64,000 nucleotides of DNA from Gemmobacter aquatilis (GCF_900110025.1 NZ_FOCE01000003.1:248001-312000); one strand, 5' to 3'; shown: positions 36,394 to 45,576, numbered from the stretch's first letter. Notes: generated by a model from the sequence alone, not told the origin. Numbers and translations are program-made.

Positions 36394-37878
36394 TCAGTCA
36401 GCCTGCCCGATATAGATCTGCTGAGGTTCCGCCGCATTCGGCGGCGCACCAAAGGTCAGCTTGATCGCCTCCGGGATCAGCAGCGGCGGCGCCATCTCGC
36501 CCGCGATCCGTGTGACTTCGGCTTTCAGCCGCTCGACCACCTCGGGCATCTGTTCGGCCAGGTTGGTCGTCTCGTTCGGATCGGTGGCAAGGTTGAAGAG
36601 TTCAACCCTCGGAGGAAGCGAGGCGTTCCAGACCAGCTTCATATCGCCATCGCGGATCGTGCCGTTGCCAGGATCGACGTTGTAGATCATGCTGGTGCGG
36701 GGCGTCTGCCCGCCCTGGCTGATCGTCGCCCACATGTCGATCCCGTCGAGCGGCTTGCTCTGCGCGAGCGAGGCACCTGCGGCACTGGCCAGCGTCGGAA
36801 GCATATCGACGACATGCATCATGCCCGTCACTTCGCTCGCCTGGATCCTGCCCGGCCAGTTCATCAGCGCGGCAACGCGCGTGCCCCCTTCATAGGTCGT
36901 GCCCTTGCCATCGCGGAAAGGCCCGTTATCCGCCGGCAACTGCCCCACGACGGCCGATTCCCCGGCGAAAGTGGCCGATTTTACGCCGCCATTGTCGCTT
37001 TGGAAGACGATCAGGGTGTTCTCGCGCATCCCCTTCGCCTCGAGCGTGGCGACGAGCCGTCCGATCTCGTCATCCATGACAGAGATCATCGCGGAATAGG
37101 TTCTGCGCTGCTCGTCCTCGATATGGGAATACCGCGCCAGATATTCTTCGGGCGCCTGGAACGGCGTGTGGGGCGCGGTGAACGCGAGGTAGAGAAACAG
37201 CGGATGGTCGCCCTCATGCGCCTCGATCACGCGCGTGGCTTCCTGGCCGAAGAGAGTGTTGTCGAACCCTTCCTCGTCAATCAGCTCCTCGTTGCGATAC
37301 CAGTCCTTGATCCCGTGCGAGGCATGTTCGTAATGGTCGATCTCTCCCACCAGCGCGCCGTAGAAACTGTCGAACCCGCGCGCGCGGGGCCAGTATTTCG
37401 TATCTCCATGGCCCAGGTGCCACTTGCCCACCATCGCGGTGCGGTATCCTGCATCCTTCATGGCCTGCGGCAGAATGTATTCGTCGGTCGAAAGCCCGTA
37501 AGAGCCGCCCGAGGGGATGACGCCCAGTTGCAGGCCATAGCGCAGCGGATAGCGGCCCGTCATCAGCGCGGCGCGGGTGGGCGTGCACATGGGTTGGGCG
37601 TAGAACTGCGCAAGCCGCGCGCCCTCGGCCGCGAGCCGGTCGATATTGGGCGTCAGGATATCGGACCCGTGATAGCCGACATCCTTCCAACCCTGATCAT
37701 CGGAAATGATGTAGACGATATTTGGCGGCGTCTCGCCTGCGGCGACGGCGCGCTGCGCGAACCCGAGCACCGTGGCGGCGGTAATTGCGACGCCGCCGGC
37801 CATGAACCCGCGCCGGCTGACGGCATGGCCTGGGGCGGACTGGGCTGGGGCGGCTGACGGGGTAGGCATGTGATCCAT
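36394..37878 (-). CDS. Tat-exported arylsulfatase
   Basis: A 494-residue type I sulfatase. The N-terminus has a twin-arginine signal (SRRGFM at 21-26, then a hydrophobic stretch to about 46), so it is exported folded to the periplasm. The sulfatase motif C-T-P-T-R is at 98-102, the site converted to formylglycine. Metal ligands D60/D61 are in IISDDQGW, and GKWHLGH and SDNGG follow. It removes sulfate esters from an unknown substrate. AGGAG lies ten bases before the ATG. It is followed by its maturase and preceded by a Crp-type regulator on the same strand. Confidence 0.94.
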   Translation of the reverse strand: MDHMPTPSAAPAQSAPGHAVSRRGFMAGGVAITAATVLGFAQRAVAAGETPPNIVYIISDDQGWKDVGYHGSDILTPNIDRLAAEGARLAQFYAQPMCTPTRAALMTGRYPLRYGLQLGVIPSGGSYGLSTDEYILPQAMKDAGYRTAMVGKWHLGHGDTKYWPRARGFDSFYGALVGEIDHYEHASHGIKDWYRNEELIDEEGFDNTLFGQEATRVIEAHEGDHPLFLYLAFTAPHTPFQAPEEYLARYSHIEDEQRRTYSAMISVMDDEIGRLVATLEAKGMRENTLIVFQSDNGGVKSATFAGESAVVGQLPADNGPFRDGKGTTYEGGTRVAALMNWPGRIQASEVTGMMHVVDMLPTLASAAGASLAQSKPLDGIDMWATISQGGQTPRTSMIYNVDPGNGTIRDGDMKLVWNASLPPRVELFNLATDPNETTNLAEQMPEVVERLKAEVTRIAGEMAPPLLIPEAIKLTFGAPPNAAEPQQIYIGQAD

Positions 37879-37945
37879 GACGAGGTAACTCCTGTTTGTC
37901 TTTATGATGCGCGCCGCAGGTCTCTGGCGGCCAAGGCGCTGTTAT

Positions 37946-38662
37946 TCAGGTGAAACTGCGCAATCGCTGCGCCAGTACTGTGGGTTGCAGGATGGTGATG
38001 GCCCCATAGCCCGGCTCGATCAGGCCCTGCTGCTTCAGCGTGGAAAGCAGGCTGGCAAGGAAGGACCGTGACACGTTGCACAAATCGGCGAGTTCGGTCT
38101 GGCTGATGTCGATCGTAACCGGGGTATTCTCGAGCCCTCCGGCGATCGACGGCCCTCCCCAATGCGGCGTAAGCATCCGACAGAGCGCGGCAATGACCCG
38201 CGCCTCGGGATCGCGCAGGCAGAGGTCTTCACGCAGGCCAAGCGCACCCACCATATGAAAGAATGTCAGAAGCCCGACCCATCGCCACGCTTCGGGCTGC
38301 TTTGCGGCTATGGTCAGAAACGCCCGCCCGGGAAGGTGAATCATCTGGGTAGTGCGCGTGGTGCACAGCCCGATCGCCCGCGGCTCGCGGGCCAGAAGGC
38401 TGCCTTCTCCGGTCCAGAACCCGGTCGAGGCGAAAACGCCCGCGCGGGGCGCGATCACGCCTTGCGTCAGGATGACGTGCAAGCCCCCCTCCACCACCCC
38501 CCAAAGACCATCGCCGGCATCACCGGGACGGTAGATCCATTTGGCTTTCTCGAAAGTATAGAAGTTCGAGTTCTTCAGAACCTCGTCCTGAAACTCCACC
38601 GGCGTGGCGGCGAGCCATCCACACTGCCTCAAAAGGGCATATCCAAGCTTGCGATCCAACAT
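37946..38662 (-). CDS. Crp/Fnr family transcription regulator
   Basis: A 238-residue regulator: an N-terminal cyclic-nucleotide-binding-type beta barrel (KAKWIYRPGDAGDGLWGVVEGGLHVI, and FWTGEGSLLA), a dimer helix, and a C-terminal helix-turn-helix ISQTELADLCNVSRSFLASLLSTLKQQGLI. The N-terminal cysteine cluster of true FNR is absent. It is 67 bases upstream of the sulfatase on the same strand and probably controls that gene pair. The ATG at 38662 precedes the conserved fold; the longer frame is not conserved-looking. A perfect palindrome lies just upstream. Confidence 0.87.
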   Translation of the reverse strand: MLDRKLGYALLRQCGWLAATPVEFQDEVLKNSNFYTFEKAKWIYRPGDAGDGLWGVVEGGLHVILTQGVIAPRAGVFASTGFWTGEGSLLAREPRAIGLCTTRTTQMIHLPGRAFLTIAAKQPEAWRWVGLLTFFHMVGALGLREDLCLRDPEARVIAALCRMLTPHWGGPSIAGGLENTPVTIDISQTELADLCNVSRSFLASLLSTLKQQGLIEPGYGAITILQPTVLAQRLRSFT

Positions 38663-38698
38663 GCGCCATACCCTTCCGTGCCCCCAGATTATGCAAAG

Positions 38699-38710
38699 TG
38701 TTGCGCAACA
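38699..38710. promoter_or_regulatory. Perfect 12-bp palindrome TGTTGCGCAACA
   Basis: It lies 37 bases upstream of the Crp-family start codon, in the promoter position. A dyad of this kind suits a dimeric Crp/Fnr protein and may be an autoregulatory site; it is not the standard FNR or CRP consensus. Confidence 0.4.
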
Positions 38711-38889
38711 TTGTCCACCCGCGAACATTCATGGAAAATTCTGCCCAGCCAGATGCCGCTTCGCGGGATGCAGGCGCAGTGAACACATGATCTTCGGCCC
38801 GCCCCCGACCGGCAACGAACGCTGCGTGCTGGCGGACCGACGTGATGTGACTGCACCTGCCGTGGCTTGGTGCCGCGCCTTTGGCAGCT

Positions 38890-39318
38890 TCACCAATGAC
38901 CGGTATTCGGCATCGACACCCAGGGCTCTGCAGGCTCCAGCGCCGCGCCCTTCTGCAGCAACTCGATCGAGATATTGTCGGGGCTGCGCACAAAGGCCAT
39001 GCGTCCGTCGCGCGGCGGGCGGTTGATCACCACACCATTCGCCTGCAGATGCGCGCAGGTGGCGTGGATGTCGTCCACCTCATAGGCCAGATGCCCGAAA
39101 TGCCGGCTGTCGCTGGGCAGCCCGTCGTCACCATCCCAGTTCCAGGTCAGCTCCACCGGGCAGTCGGGCTGGCCGGGCGGCGCCATGAAGATCAGGCTGA
39201 ACCGCCCCGCCTCGCTGTCATGGCGCCGGATCTCCTCCAGCCCCAGCAGCCGGTAGAACGCCATCGAGGCTTCAAGGTCCAACACCCGGACCATCGTATG
39301 CAGATACCGCAAGCTCAT
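38890..39318 (-). CDS. VOC-family (glyoxalase-like) protein
   Basis: A 142-residue vicinal-oxygen-chelate protein close to lactoylglutathione lyase: LRYLHTMVRVLDLEASMAFYRLLGL at the start and FGHLAYEVDDIHATC and FVRSPDNISIELLQ later. Metal-type residues H7, E-rich strand positions, H88 and E120 are in place, so it may be a true glyoxalase I. That function is common but not certain. GGAGAAATGCG gives the ribosome binding site. It stands alone. Confidence 0.85.
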   Translation of the reverse strand: MSLRYLHTMVRVLDLEASMAFYRLLGLEEIRRHDSEAGRFSLIFMAPPGQPDCPVELTWNWDGDDGLPSDSRHFGHLAYEVDDIHATCAHLQANGVVINRPPRDGRMAFVRSPDNISIELLQKGAALEPAEPWVSMPNTGHW

Positions 39319-39374
39319 CGCATTTCTCCTTCTTGCCCGATCAGGATAGGCGAGGGCCGCGGAAATGCCAAAGC

Positions 39375-40775
39375 TCAGAACAGCGATTTGATGCCGATCA
39401 TCACGCCAATCTGGCGCGTGTCAAAAGCCGATACGTTGGAATCGCTCTGGCTCGCCCGCAGCGTCACCGTCGGCGCGAACCCCGCCCAGGACATCTTGTC
39501 CAGCCCCAGCGTCACCTCGCCGAACAGCGTGACATCGCGGCGCCCGCCCTCGGGGTGATCGAACAGAACCATGTAGTTGGGATAGCGGGTATAGCTGGCC
39601 CCCAGACTGCCGCCCAGCGAGAATGATCCCACGGGCTGCCCCAGCGTGTACTGCATCCGAAGCTGCCCGCCGAAGCGGCGCTGATTGGCGATCTCGCTGT
39701 GCACGCCGTACGCCACGGCACTGGCCCCGATCCGGTCACCGCTGGCCAGCCGATGACTGGCCGCAAAATTCAGGCTCGGCATCTGCCGGGCCTGCCGCGC
39801 GCCGGTCAGATCCTGTTCCATGTCCCAGCCGACGCCCAGCGTGATCTCGCCCGTCCTGCCCAGCGGGCGGCGGCGCGTCGCATCCAGCCGCAGGCTGCGT
39901 GCGGCATCATCACCCTCTTCATTCAGCCCGAAACTCAAGCCAAGCTCCAGCGTGCCCTGCATGCCTTCGGGCCGCATCAGATGCGTCACGCCCAGATCCA
40001 GGCTGGTCGTCGCCAGATCGGAGGCGGTCAACGAGACCGCCTGTTCCTTCGCCTCAGCGCTCAGCGCCACGCGCTTCAGATAAAGCCGCGACGTCAGTCG
40101 GGTTTCCGACGTGGCACTTTGCGCAATGCGATAGCCCAGATCGCCGGTCATCGTGCCGATGACACCCGAAAGCGCCTGCGCATCGCCGTCCAGCGTGCCG
40201 ATGTAATCGACGCCCTCGACGATGTTGAAGGCGCTGTCCGCCCCGCCATTCACATTGCTGGACGGGCTGAGCGAAAAGCGCAGCGCGCTGCTCCACGGGC
40301 TCAGCGCGCGCAGGTTGTTCAGTGCCGCGCGGCCCTGCGCACGGGCGGTCGCGTCATCCGTCGCATCGGTCGCCTGACGCAGCCAGTAGCGCAATGCCAG
40401 CCCCCGCGCCTCGCGCGCCGCCACATTGGCCGCCACCAGCGCGGCGCTGCGGCGTTGCAGATCGCTTTGCGCGCCCCCATAGGCCCGCCGCGCCGCCTGC
40501 CGCGCTTCGGGCAGCTTGCCCTCGGCAAGGGCGATCAGCGCCAGCAGATGCTGCGCCAGCGGGTCGGAGGCATCGCGCGCCACAAGGTTCTGCGCAATCA
40601 ACCGTGCGGTTGCCAGATCCCCGGCCTGCCAGGCCGCCACCGCCGCCTCGCGGGCCTGCTGTGGCGCCACCGGCACCATGGCCTCGGCCGCCGCACGGCA
40701 TGCGGGCAAGGCAACGGCCAGCATCACAAGCACCGCGCTCAGCCGCCGCCGCAAAGGGCCATGCCCGGCCGCCAT
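39375..40775 (-). CDS. Slam-like outer-membrane lipoprotein assembly modifier
   Basis: A 466-residue outer-membrane protein. After a signal peptide (to about residue 30) comes a helical TPR-like region (AREAAVAAWQAGDLATARLIAQNLVARDASDPLAQHLLALIALAEG). From about residue 180 a barrel of amphipathic strands begins with the Slam-type SLSPSSNVNGG. The chain ends in Phe (MIGIKSLF), the usual signal for BamA insertion. This architecture is that of surface lipoprotein assembly modifiers (DUF560), which move lipoproteins to the cell surface. Its upstream neighbour, ten bases away, encodes a lipoprotein that may be the client. Confidence 0.75.
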   Translation of the reverse strand: MAAGHGPLRRRLSAVLVMLAVALPACRAAAEAMVPVAPQQAREAAVAAWQAGDLATARLIAQNLVARDASDPLAQHLLALIALAEGKLPEARQAARRAYGGAQSDLQRRSAALVAANVAAREARGLALRYWLRQATDATDDATARAQGRAALNNLRALSPWSSALRFSLSPSSNVNGGADSAFNIVEGVDYIGTLDGDAQALSGVIGTMTGDLGYRIAQSATSETRLTSRLYLKRVALSAEAKEQAVSLTASDLATTSLDLGVTHLMRPEGMQGTLELGLSFGLNEEGDDAARSLRLDATRRRPLGRTGEITLGVGWDMEQDLTGARQARQMPSLNFAASHRLASGDRIGASAVAYGVHSEIANQRRFGGQLRMQYTLGQPVGSFSLGGSLGASYTRYPNYMVLFDHPEGGRRDVTLFGEVTLGLDKMSWAGFAPTVTLRASQSDSNVSAFDTRQIGVMIGIKSLF

Positions 40776-40785
40776 GGCGCGCGCC

Positions 40786-41724
40786 TTAGTTCGGTTCCAC
40801 ACCGTCGCAGATCTTGGCATCGCCCGGCATCCCGCATTGGGTCAGCACAAAGACGCCATGCTCTTCCTCTTGTTGGGTCTCATCCAGAAACTCGTCCAGA
40901 TGCACCAAGCCTGCCACCGCGCCCGAATCTGTGCCACCGAACACGCCGCCATAGGTGCCGGTGATGCCATTGGCGTCTTCGTTGGCTTCGTCTTCCGACA
41001 CCGTGCCGCTGAACGAGCCCTGATCGGTGATCGCGGCGGGCACCAAGATCACATCCTCCAGCGACACCGCATGATCGACCAGCACGCGGTTATAGATCAC
41101 CCCATTGACCAGATTGTCCGAGAAGTTGGCGTTCAGGAAAATATCGCCCGACACCCGGCTTGGCTGGTGAGGTTTCACCGCGTCATCGGTGCCCCCGGGC
41201 ACCGGCATCACGTCAGGATCACCCGGCGCGTTGATGTTCTGCACCGCTGCATAGCTGCCCGCATAGCTCACCTGCCCGGCGCCCGGCCCGGTGCCGATGG
41301 TTGGCCGGTCGAACTTGCCGTCGCGTTCAAAACTGCCGCCGCCGAAATAATGGTCGAACTGCCCGCCATCCGCAGCCGTCACCGCCCGGACAGACCCGTC
41401 CTTGCTTTGCGCCGCCAGCGCCACGAACATGCGGTCCAGCGGGTCTTCCTGCATCTTGAAGGCCTTGTAGCCCGGCACATCCAGCTTCTTGTAGCGGTCA
41501 TAGGTCGCAAGCACCGGCGTCGCATCCACACCGGAAATCGCCAGTTGCAGCACGTTGTTTTCGGCATCATAGGCCGCCGCGCTGACATTCACCGCCAGCG
41601 TTGCCGGCACCTCTACCGTGTCGGGAACCCCGTCGCCATCGCTGTCGCCATCATCCTCGACCCAGGGATTGCCACCGCAAGCCGAAACCAGCAGCGCCGC
41701 TGCCAGAGCCATTCTGAAATCCAT
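40786..41724 (-). CDS. Putative surface lipoprotein, Slam client
   Basis: A 312-residue lipoprotein: signal MDFRMALAAALLVSACGG with lipobox VSAC (Cys16). A calcium-type acidic linker DDGDSDGDGVPDTVEVP follows. The rest is beta-rich. The last third (GSFSGTVSEDE...GITGTYGGVFGGTDSGAVAGLVHLDE) resembles the C-terminal barrel of transferrin-binding-protein-B-like lipoproteins (GxYGGxFGG...GAVAG). Two cysteines near the end may pair. The adjacent downstream gene is a Slam-like barrel, which supports surface exposure. Ligand unknown. The ATG at 41724 is set by the lipoprotein signal. Confidence 0.72.
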   Translation of the reverse strand: MDFRMALAAALLVSACGGNPWVEDDGDSDGDGVPDTVEVPATLAVNVSAAAYDAENNVLQLAISGVDATPVLATYDRYKKLDVPGYKAFKMQEDPLDRMFVALAAQSKDGSVRAVTAADGGQFDHYFGGGSFERDGKFDRPTIGTGPGAGQVSYAGSYAAVQNINAPGDPDVMPVPGGTDDAVKPHQPSRVSGDIFLNANFSDNLVNGVIYNRVLVDHAVSLEDVILVPAAITDQGSFSGTVSEDEANEDANGITGTYGGVFGGTDSGAVAGLVHLDEFLDETQQEEEHGVFVLTQCGMPGDAKICDGVEPN

Positions 41725-41905
41725 GGAACTGCCCGTATGTTCGTTTTTGTTGCGGCAAGTGTCCGCTCTCGGCGCCTGCAAGTCAATCGCACCGCAGTTA
41801 TTTCCCCGCCCCGTGGCGCCCCCGCCGCGGCCCTCACCATATCGCCTAGGCAGCGATGCCCCCCGCAAGATATAGTCCGCGCGACTCACGGAAAAGGACC
41901 GCCCG

Positions 41906-42832
41906 ATGCCCATCACGCCCGACCAGCGCGCCGAGATCGACGCCCTGCGCGCCACGCCCCGCGCCACGCTGCGCGCCGTATCCGAGGGGATGGAGGCGCA
42001 TCTTTATCGCGCGCATGAGGTGCTGGATCACGGTTTCATCCGGGTGATCGACTATATGGGCGACGATGCCGCCATCGTGCAGGCGGCCCGCGTCAGCTAT
42101 GGCGCCGGCACCAAACACGTGCAGAATGACGAAGGCCTGATCCGCTACCTGATGCGCCACTGGCACTCGACCCCGTTCGAGATGTGCGAGATCAAGCTGC
42201 ATGTGAAGCTGCCGATCTTTGTGGCCCGCCAGTGGATCCGGCACCGCACCGCCAATGTGAACGAATACTCCGCCCGCTATTCGATCATGGACCGCGAGTT
42301 CTATATCCCCGCGCCGGAACAGCTTGCCGCGCAAAGCACCGTCAACAACCAGGGCCGGGGCGCCGTGCTGGAGGGCGCCGAGGCCGCACGCGTGCTGGAG
42401 ATCCTGAAATCCGACGCCAGCCGCAGCTATGACCATTACGAGGCGATGCTCAGCCAGGATGGCCAGCAGGGCCTTGCCCGCGAACTGGCGCGGATGAACC
42501 TGCCCGCCAATATCTATACCCAGTGGTATTGGAAGGTGGATCTGCACAACCTGTTCCACTTCCTGCGCCTGCGCGCCGATCCCCATGCCCAATACGAAAT
42601 CCGCGTCTATGCCGAGGCGATCGCCAAGGTCGTCGCCGACTGGCTGCCCATCGCCTTTGGCGCCTTTGAGGATTACCGGATGGGCGGCGTTACCCTGTCG
42701 CGCAAGGCGATCGACGTGCTGAAACGTCGGCTGGCGGGCGAGGTGGTGACGCAGGAACACTCTGGCATGAGCAAGGGCGAGTGGCGGGAGTTCGAGGGGA
42801 TCTGGGCAGAGAGCGGCGCTGCCAAGCCCTGA
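41906..42832 (+). CDS. thyX: Flavin-dependent thymidylate synthase
   Basis: Makes dTMP from dUMP with FAD and methylene-tetrahydrofolate. The 308-residue protein has the ThyX signature [11 protein letters not shown] at 112-122, [14 protein letters not shown] at 85-98 and the C-terminal [19 protein letters not shown]. It is longer than the classical 220-residue ThyX, as is usual in alphaproteobacteria. GAAAAGGACCGCCCG precedes the ATG. It diverges from the lipoprotein gene. Confidence 0.96.
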   Translation: MPITPDQRAEIDALRATPRATLRAVSEGMEAHLYRAHEVLDHGFIRVIDYMGDDAAIVQAARVSYGAGTKHVQNDEGLIRYLMRHWHSTPFEMCEIKLHVKLPIFVARQWIRHRTANVNEYSARYSIMDREFYIPAPEQLAAQSTVNNQGRGAVLEGAEAARVLEILKSDASRSYDHYEAMLSQDGQQGLARELARMNLPANIYTQWYWKVDLHNLFHFLRLRADPHAQYEIRVYAEAIAKVVADWLPIAFGAFEDYRMGGVTLSRKAIDVLKRRLAGEVVTQEHSGMSKGEWREFEGIWAESGAAKP

Positions 42833-43270
42833 CGCGATGGGTGATTGTCCTTGCGATCCATATGGTTGCGCAATCTTCTTGGCCTGTTGGCCTGCCCGTC
42901 ACATTTCCGCTGGCGCAGCCAGTCTCACGGGCCAGATGATGGAATGGCTGCGCTGCATGACGGGCGGGCGGCCCAGCCTCTTGCTATGCAGCCCTTCAAT
43001 AGCAGACGCGCGGTTCAAGCTGCGCTTCGGCTGAGCGTTGGCTGTGCGGGCCAGACGTTGGCGGATCACAAGACGGACGAGGGCCAGATTGATCGGCCTT
43101 GCGCCAAACAGCCTGAAACCCTGTTGATCCGCATCGCTGCCGCCGTGCCGATACTCCCCGGACGATCCGTCACAGCCTGATGGCAGGGTCAGCGCCCTGT
43201 CCGCCGCAACAGATTGCCCCCTGTCCCCAGACAAAGCCGAATGGCACGCCCCCCACAAAACCCAACCCTT
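42833..43270. other. 438-base gap after thyX, possible gene remnant
   Basis: Open frames exist on both strands but none has a ribosome binding site, a recognisable domain or the usual codon bias. Base composition is lower in GC than the surroundings. It could be a decayed gene or insertion remnant; I see nothing certain. Confidence 0.45.
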
Positions 43271-44182
43271 TCAGATCGTTGAACTGTCCAAAGGTGGTGA
43301 GATCCAGCCTTCAGCCACCCGTACGGCAGCGCCGCGGATGCGTATGGCGGCAATCCCGTCAGCCGTGTAATCGACACTGAGCGTCAGGTCCGACGGGCGC
43401 CCCATCTCGACTCCCTGGCGCAGGTGAAAGCTCTGCGTCCCCACCCGCAACACCCGCGCGGCCCGCAGTTGCGCCGCCAGAATCGCACTGGCCGAACCCG
43501 TTGCCGGATCCTCGGGGATGCCTGCCGTCGGCGAAAACATACGCGCCCGAAAATCACAATCCTGCCCGGCGGTATAGAGATACGCGCTATCCACTCCGGC
43601 GCGATCCATCAATTCCGACCAGAAAGGCTCGATCGGACGGGCCCGGGCCAGCGCATCAAGATCCGCAACCGGGATATATAGAAAGCCTGGGCCACCCTGC
43701 CATATCCCGGGGCGATGGGTGGAAAAATTCAAATCTTTTTCGTCCAGATCAATAGCTTGCGCCAAAATATCCGGGGCAGTGGTGCCGGGTGATGCCTTCG
43801 GCAGCACCGGCGCGGTGAATTCGGCCTCGATCACATCGCCCTGACGGGTCACCGTCACGGGAACAAGGCCCGCCTCTTCCTCCAGCACCAGTTTGGTGCT
43901 GAAATCACCGGAAGGCCATGCCTCGCTGGCCAGAAGAATGGCGCAGCCGATGGTCGGGTGACCGGCGAAGGGAATTTCGGCCGTCGGAAAAAAGATACGC
44001 ACCCGCGCGCTATGGGCAGGATTGACCGGAGGTTGCACGAAAATCGTTTCCGAAAGGTTGAATTCCCGCGCCATCCTCTGCATCTGCCGCGCCGAGAGTA
44101 CCTCTGCCCCCAGAACAACGGCCAGCGGATTGCCCGCATAGGGCCGACGGGTGAAGACATCAAGGATATGGTAGCGGAGCAT
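43271..44182 (-). CDS. PhzF-family isomerase
   Basis: A 303-residue protein of the PhzF/DAP-epimerase-like fold. The opening LRYHILDVFTRRPYAGNPLAVV is typical, the catalytic glutamate is E45 in FNLSET, and PFAGHPTIGCA and MFSPTAGIPEDPATGSA mark the two halves. Most such proteins have unknown substrates, and no phenazine genes are nearby. It lies three bases downstream of rlmJ on the same strand, so they share a message. Confidence 0.9.
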   Translation of the reverse strand: MLRYHILDVFTRRPYAGNPLAVVLGAEVLSARQMQRMAREFNLSETIFVQPPVNPAHSARVRIFFPTAEIPFAGHPTIGCAILLASEAWPSGDFSTKLVLEEEAGLVPVTVTRQGDVIEAEFTAPVLPKASPGTTAPDILAQAIDLDEKDLNFSTHRPGIWQGGPGFLYIPVADLDALARARPIEPFWSELMDRAGVDSAYLYTAGQDCDFRARMFSPTAGIPEDPATGSASAILAAQLRAARVLRVGTQSFHLRQGVEMGRPSDLTLSVDYTADGIAAIRIRGAAVRVAEGWISPPLDSSTI

Positions 44183-44185
44183 CTG

Positions 44186-44962
44186 TTACAACCCCTTGAA
44201 AATCTGCGTGATTTCCGCGACAGCCTCGACCGTTCCCCAAGGCGGGTTGATGATGAACAGGCCAGAGCCGATCATGCGGTGACCCTCGCGCACCGGGGGG
44301 AATCGTACTTCGTGGCGCAGCGCGTCGGGGTGATTTTTTTCCAGAATGTCCAGCATTTCCAGATGCGCGCCAGAGGTCAGAATCGGATACCAAAGCACGA
44401 TGATTCCCACGTTCCACTTGCGCGAAACTGCGGCCAAGTGTTTGGGAATAGTGACATAATCCTCTTTCACCTCATAGGACGGATCGACCAGCATCATCCC
44501 CCGTCGCGGGGTGGGCGGGGTCAGGGTGAGGGCGGTTTGAAACCCGTCTTTCTTGTACAGTTTCGGATCCCAGTCCGCCAAGGCCAGATACAAGGCATGG
44601 TGTTCCTGCGGGTGCAGTTCTGCCAGATGTAGTGTATCTTGCGGGCGTAGCGTTAGCGCGGCCAGCAAGGGTGAGCCGGGATAGGCGTTCGGTCCATGCA
44701 GCGCCCGCACCTGAGCCAGACGGTGGCGGTAGGGGTGTCCCGGACTAAGCTTATGTTCCAGAAGGGAAATCCCGCTACTCGCCTCGCCGGTTTTCAGCGC
44801 TTCGGCGCTGCCGAGGTCATAAAGCCCCCGCCCGGCATGGGTTTCGATATAGGTGAGCGGTTTGTCTTTTTGCACAAGATAATCAAGCACATGGCACAGA
44901 AACGCATGTTTCTGCACATCGGCGAGATTTCCGGCGTGATAGATGTGTTGATAGGACAGCAT
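44186..44962 (-). CDS. rlmJ: 23S rRNA (adenine2030-N6)-methyltransferase RlmJ
   Basis: The 258-residue protein opens with MLSYQHIYHAGNLADVQKH and has the SAM-binding TYIETHAGRGLYDLG at about 37-51 and the C-terminal GSGLFIINPPWG, all features of RlmJ. The catalytic motif IV reads DPSY (LVDPSYEVKEDY) where the family has DPPY; the substituted proline is confirmed by the codon TCC. ATG 44962 is set by the conserved N-terminus. Its product modifies 23S rRNA A2030. phzF-like gene follows. Confidence 0.92.
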   Translation of the reverse strand: MLSYQHIYHAGNLADVQKHAFLCHVLDYLVQKDKPLTYIETHAGRGLYDLGSAEALKTGEASSGISLLEHKLSPGHPYRHRLAQVRALHGPNAYPGSPLLAALTLRPQDTLHLAELHPQEHHALYLALADWDPKLYKKDGFQTALTLTPPTPRRGMMLVDPSYEVKEDYVTIPKHLAAVSRKWNVGIIVLWYPILTSGAHLEMLDILEKNHPDALRHEVRFPPVREGHRMIGSGLFIINPPWGTVEAVAEITQIFKGL

Positions 44963-45010
44963 CCCCCAGCCGTACCCGCTTCGCGCCCCCCTCGCAATGG
45001 GGGTGACCGG

Positions 45011-45032
45011 CGTACACCCCCGGTACACCCCC
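45011..45032. repeat. Two adjacent GGGGGTGTACN 11-mers
   Basis: CGTACACCCCC (45011-45021) directly followed by GGTACACCCCC (45022-45032), an exact 11-base tandem. GGGGGTG at 44999-45005 forms an inverted partner with CACCCCC at 45015-45021. It lies between the divergent rlmJ and BrnA-like genes. Confidence 0.6.
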
Positions 45033-45111
45033 TGTGCCGCATCCGTCCTGCACGATTCGGGCACCTTTGCTTAACCTTTTCGCGCCAGACTGGCCGGGAA
45101 AGGAGCCTGCC

Positions 45112-45576
45112 ATGCCCGATCCTGCCAAACAGACCCCGCGCCAGCGCGCCCATCGGTTTTACATGATGGAGGCGATGCGCCGCCTCGAATGGGATTTGCA
45201 CCATGCCATCGACAGCAGCGGGCGCATCCCCGAAACGTGGCACGAGATCGCCACCGCCCCACCCCACCCGAAACGCGAACGGGTGACACTGCGGCTGAAC
45301 CCCGAAGTGCTGAAATTCTTCCGCTCCATGGGCAGCGACTATGGGCCGCGCATCAATGCGGTGCTGGAAAGCTTCATGCACGCGCGGCTGGCGGGCGTGC
45401 TGCGCGGTGCCGAAACGGCCGAGACCTATCGCCCGGCTGGCGCACGTCCGGACTGGGGCGAGATGGAAGAGCAGGATATGCCCCGCAGCCCCCGGCCAAG
45501 CCCCGGCGAACGGATCGCCGCCCTGCGCCGCGCCATGGCTGCCCGGCAGGCAACCCTGCCAGACGCCCTGCCATGA
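45112..45576 (+). CDS. BrnA-like DUF4415 protein
   Basis: A 154-residue protein with a central ribbon-helix-helix-like stretch RERVTLRLNPEVLKFFRSMGSDYGPRINAVLESFMHARLAGVL at about 55-98, matching the BrnA antitoxin/DUF4415 fold. The N-terminal third and the proline/arginine-rich C-terminus are extra. BrnA normally pairs with the BrnT toxin, but no BrnT-like gene lies next to it. It may be an orphan transcription regulator. GGGAAAGGAGCC before the ATG at 45112 supports the start. Confidence 0.75.
   Translation: MPDPAKQTPRQRAHRFYMMEAMRRLEWDLHHAIDSSGRIPETWHEIATAPPHPKRERVTLRLNPEVLKFFRSMGSDYGPRINAVLESFMHARLAGVLRGAETAETYRPAGARPDWGEMEEQDMPRSPRPSPGERIAALRRAMAARQATLPDALP

Noticed and set aside
42845-43258. 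Possible gene or transposase remnant in the gap after thyX
   Set aside because: Neither strand gave a recognisable domain or a ribosome binding site; kept only as a note on the gap.
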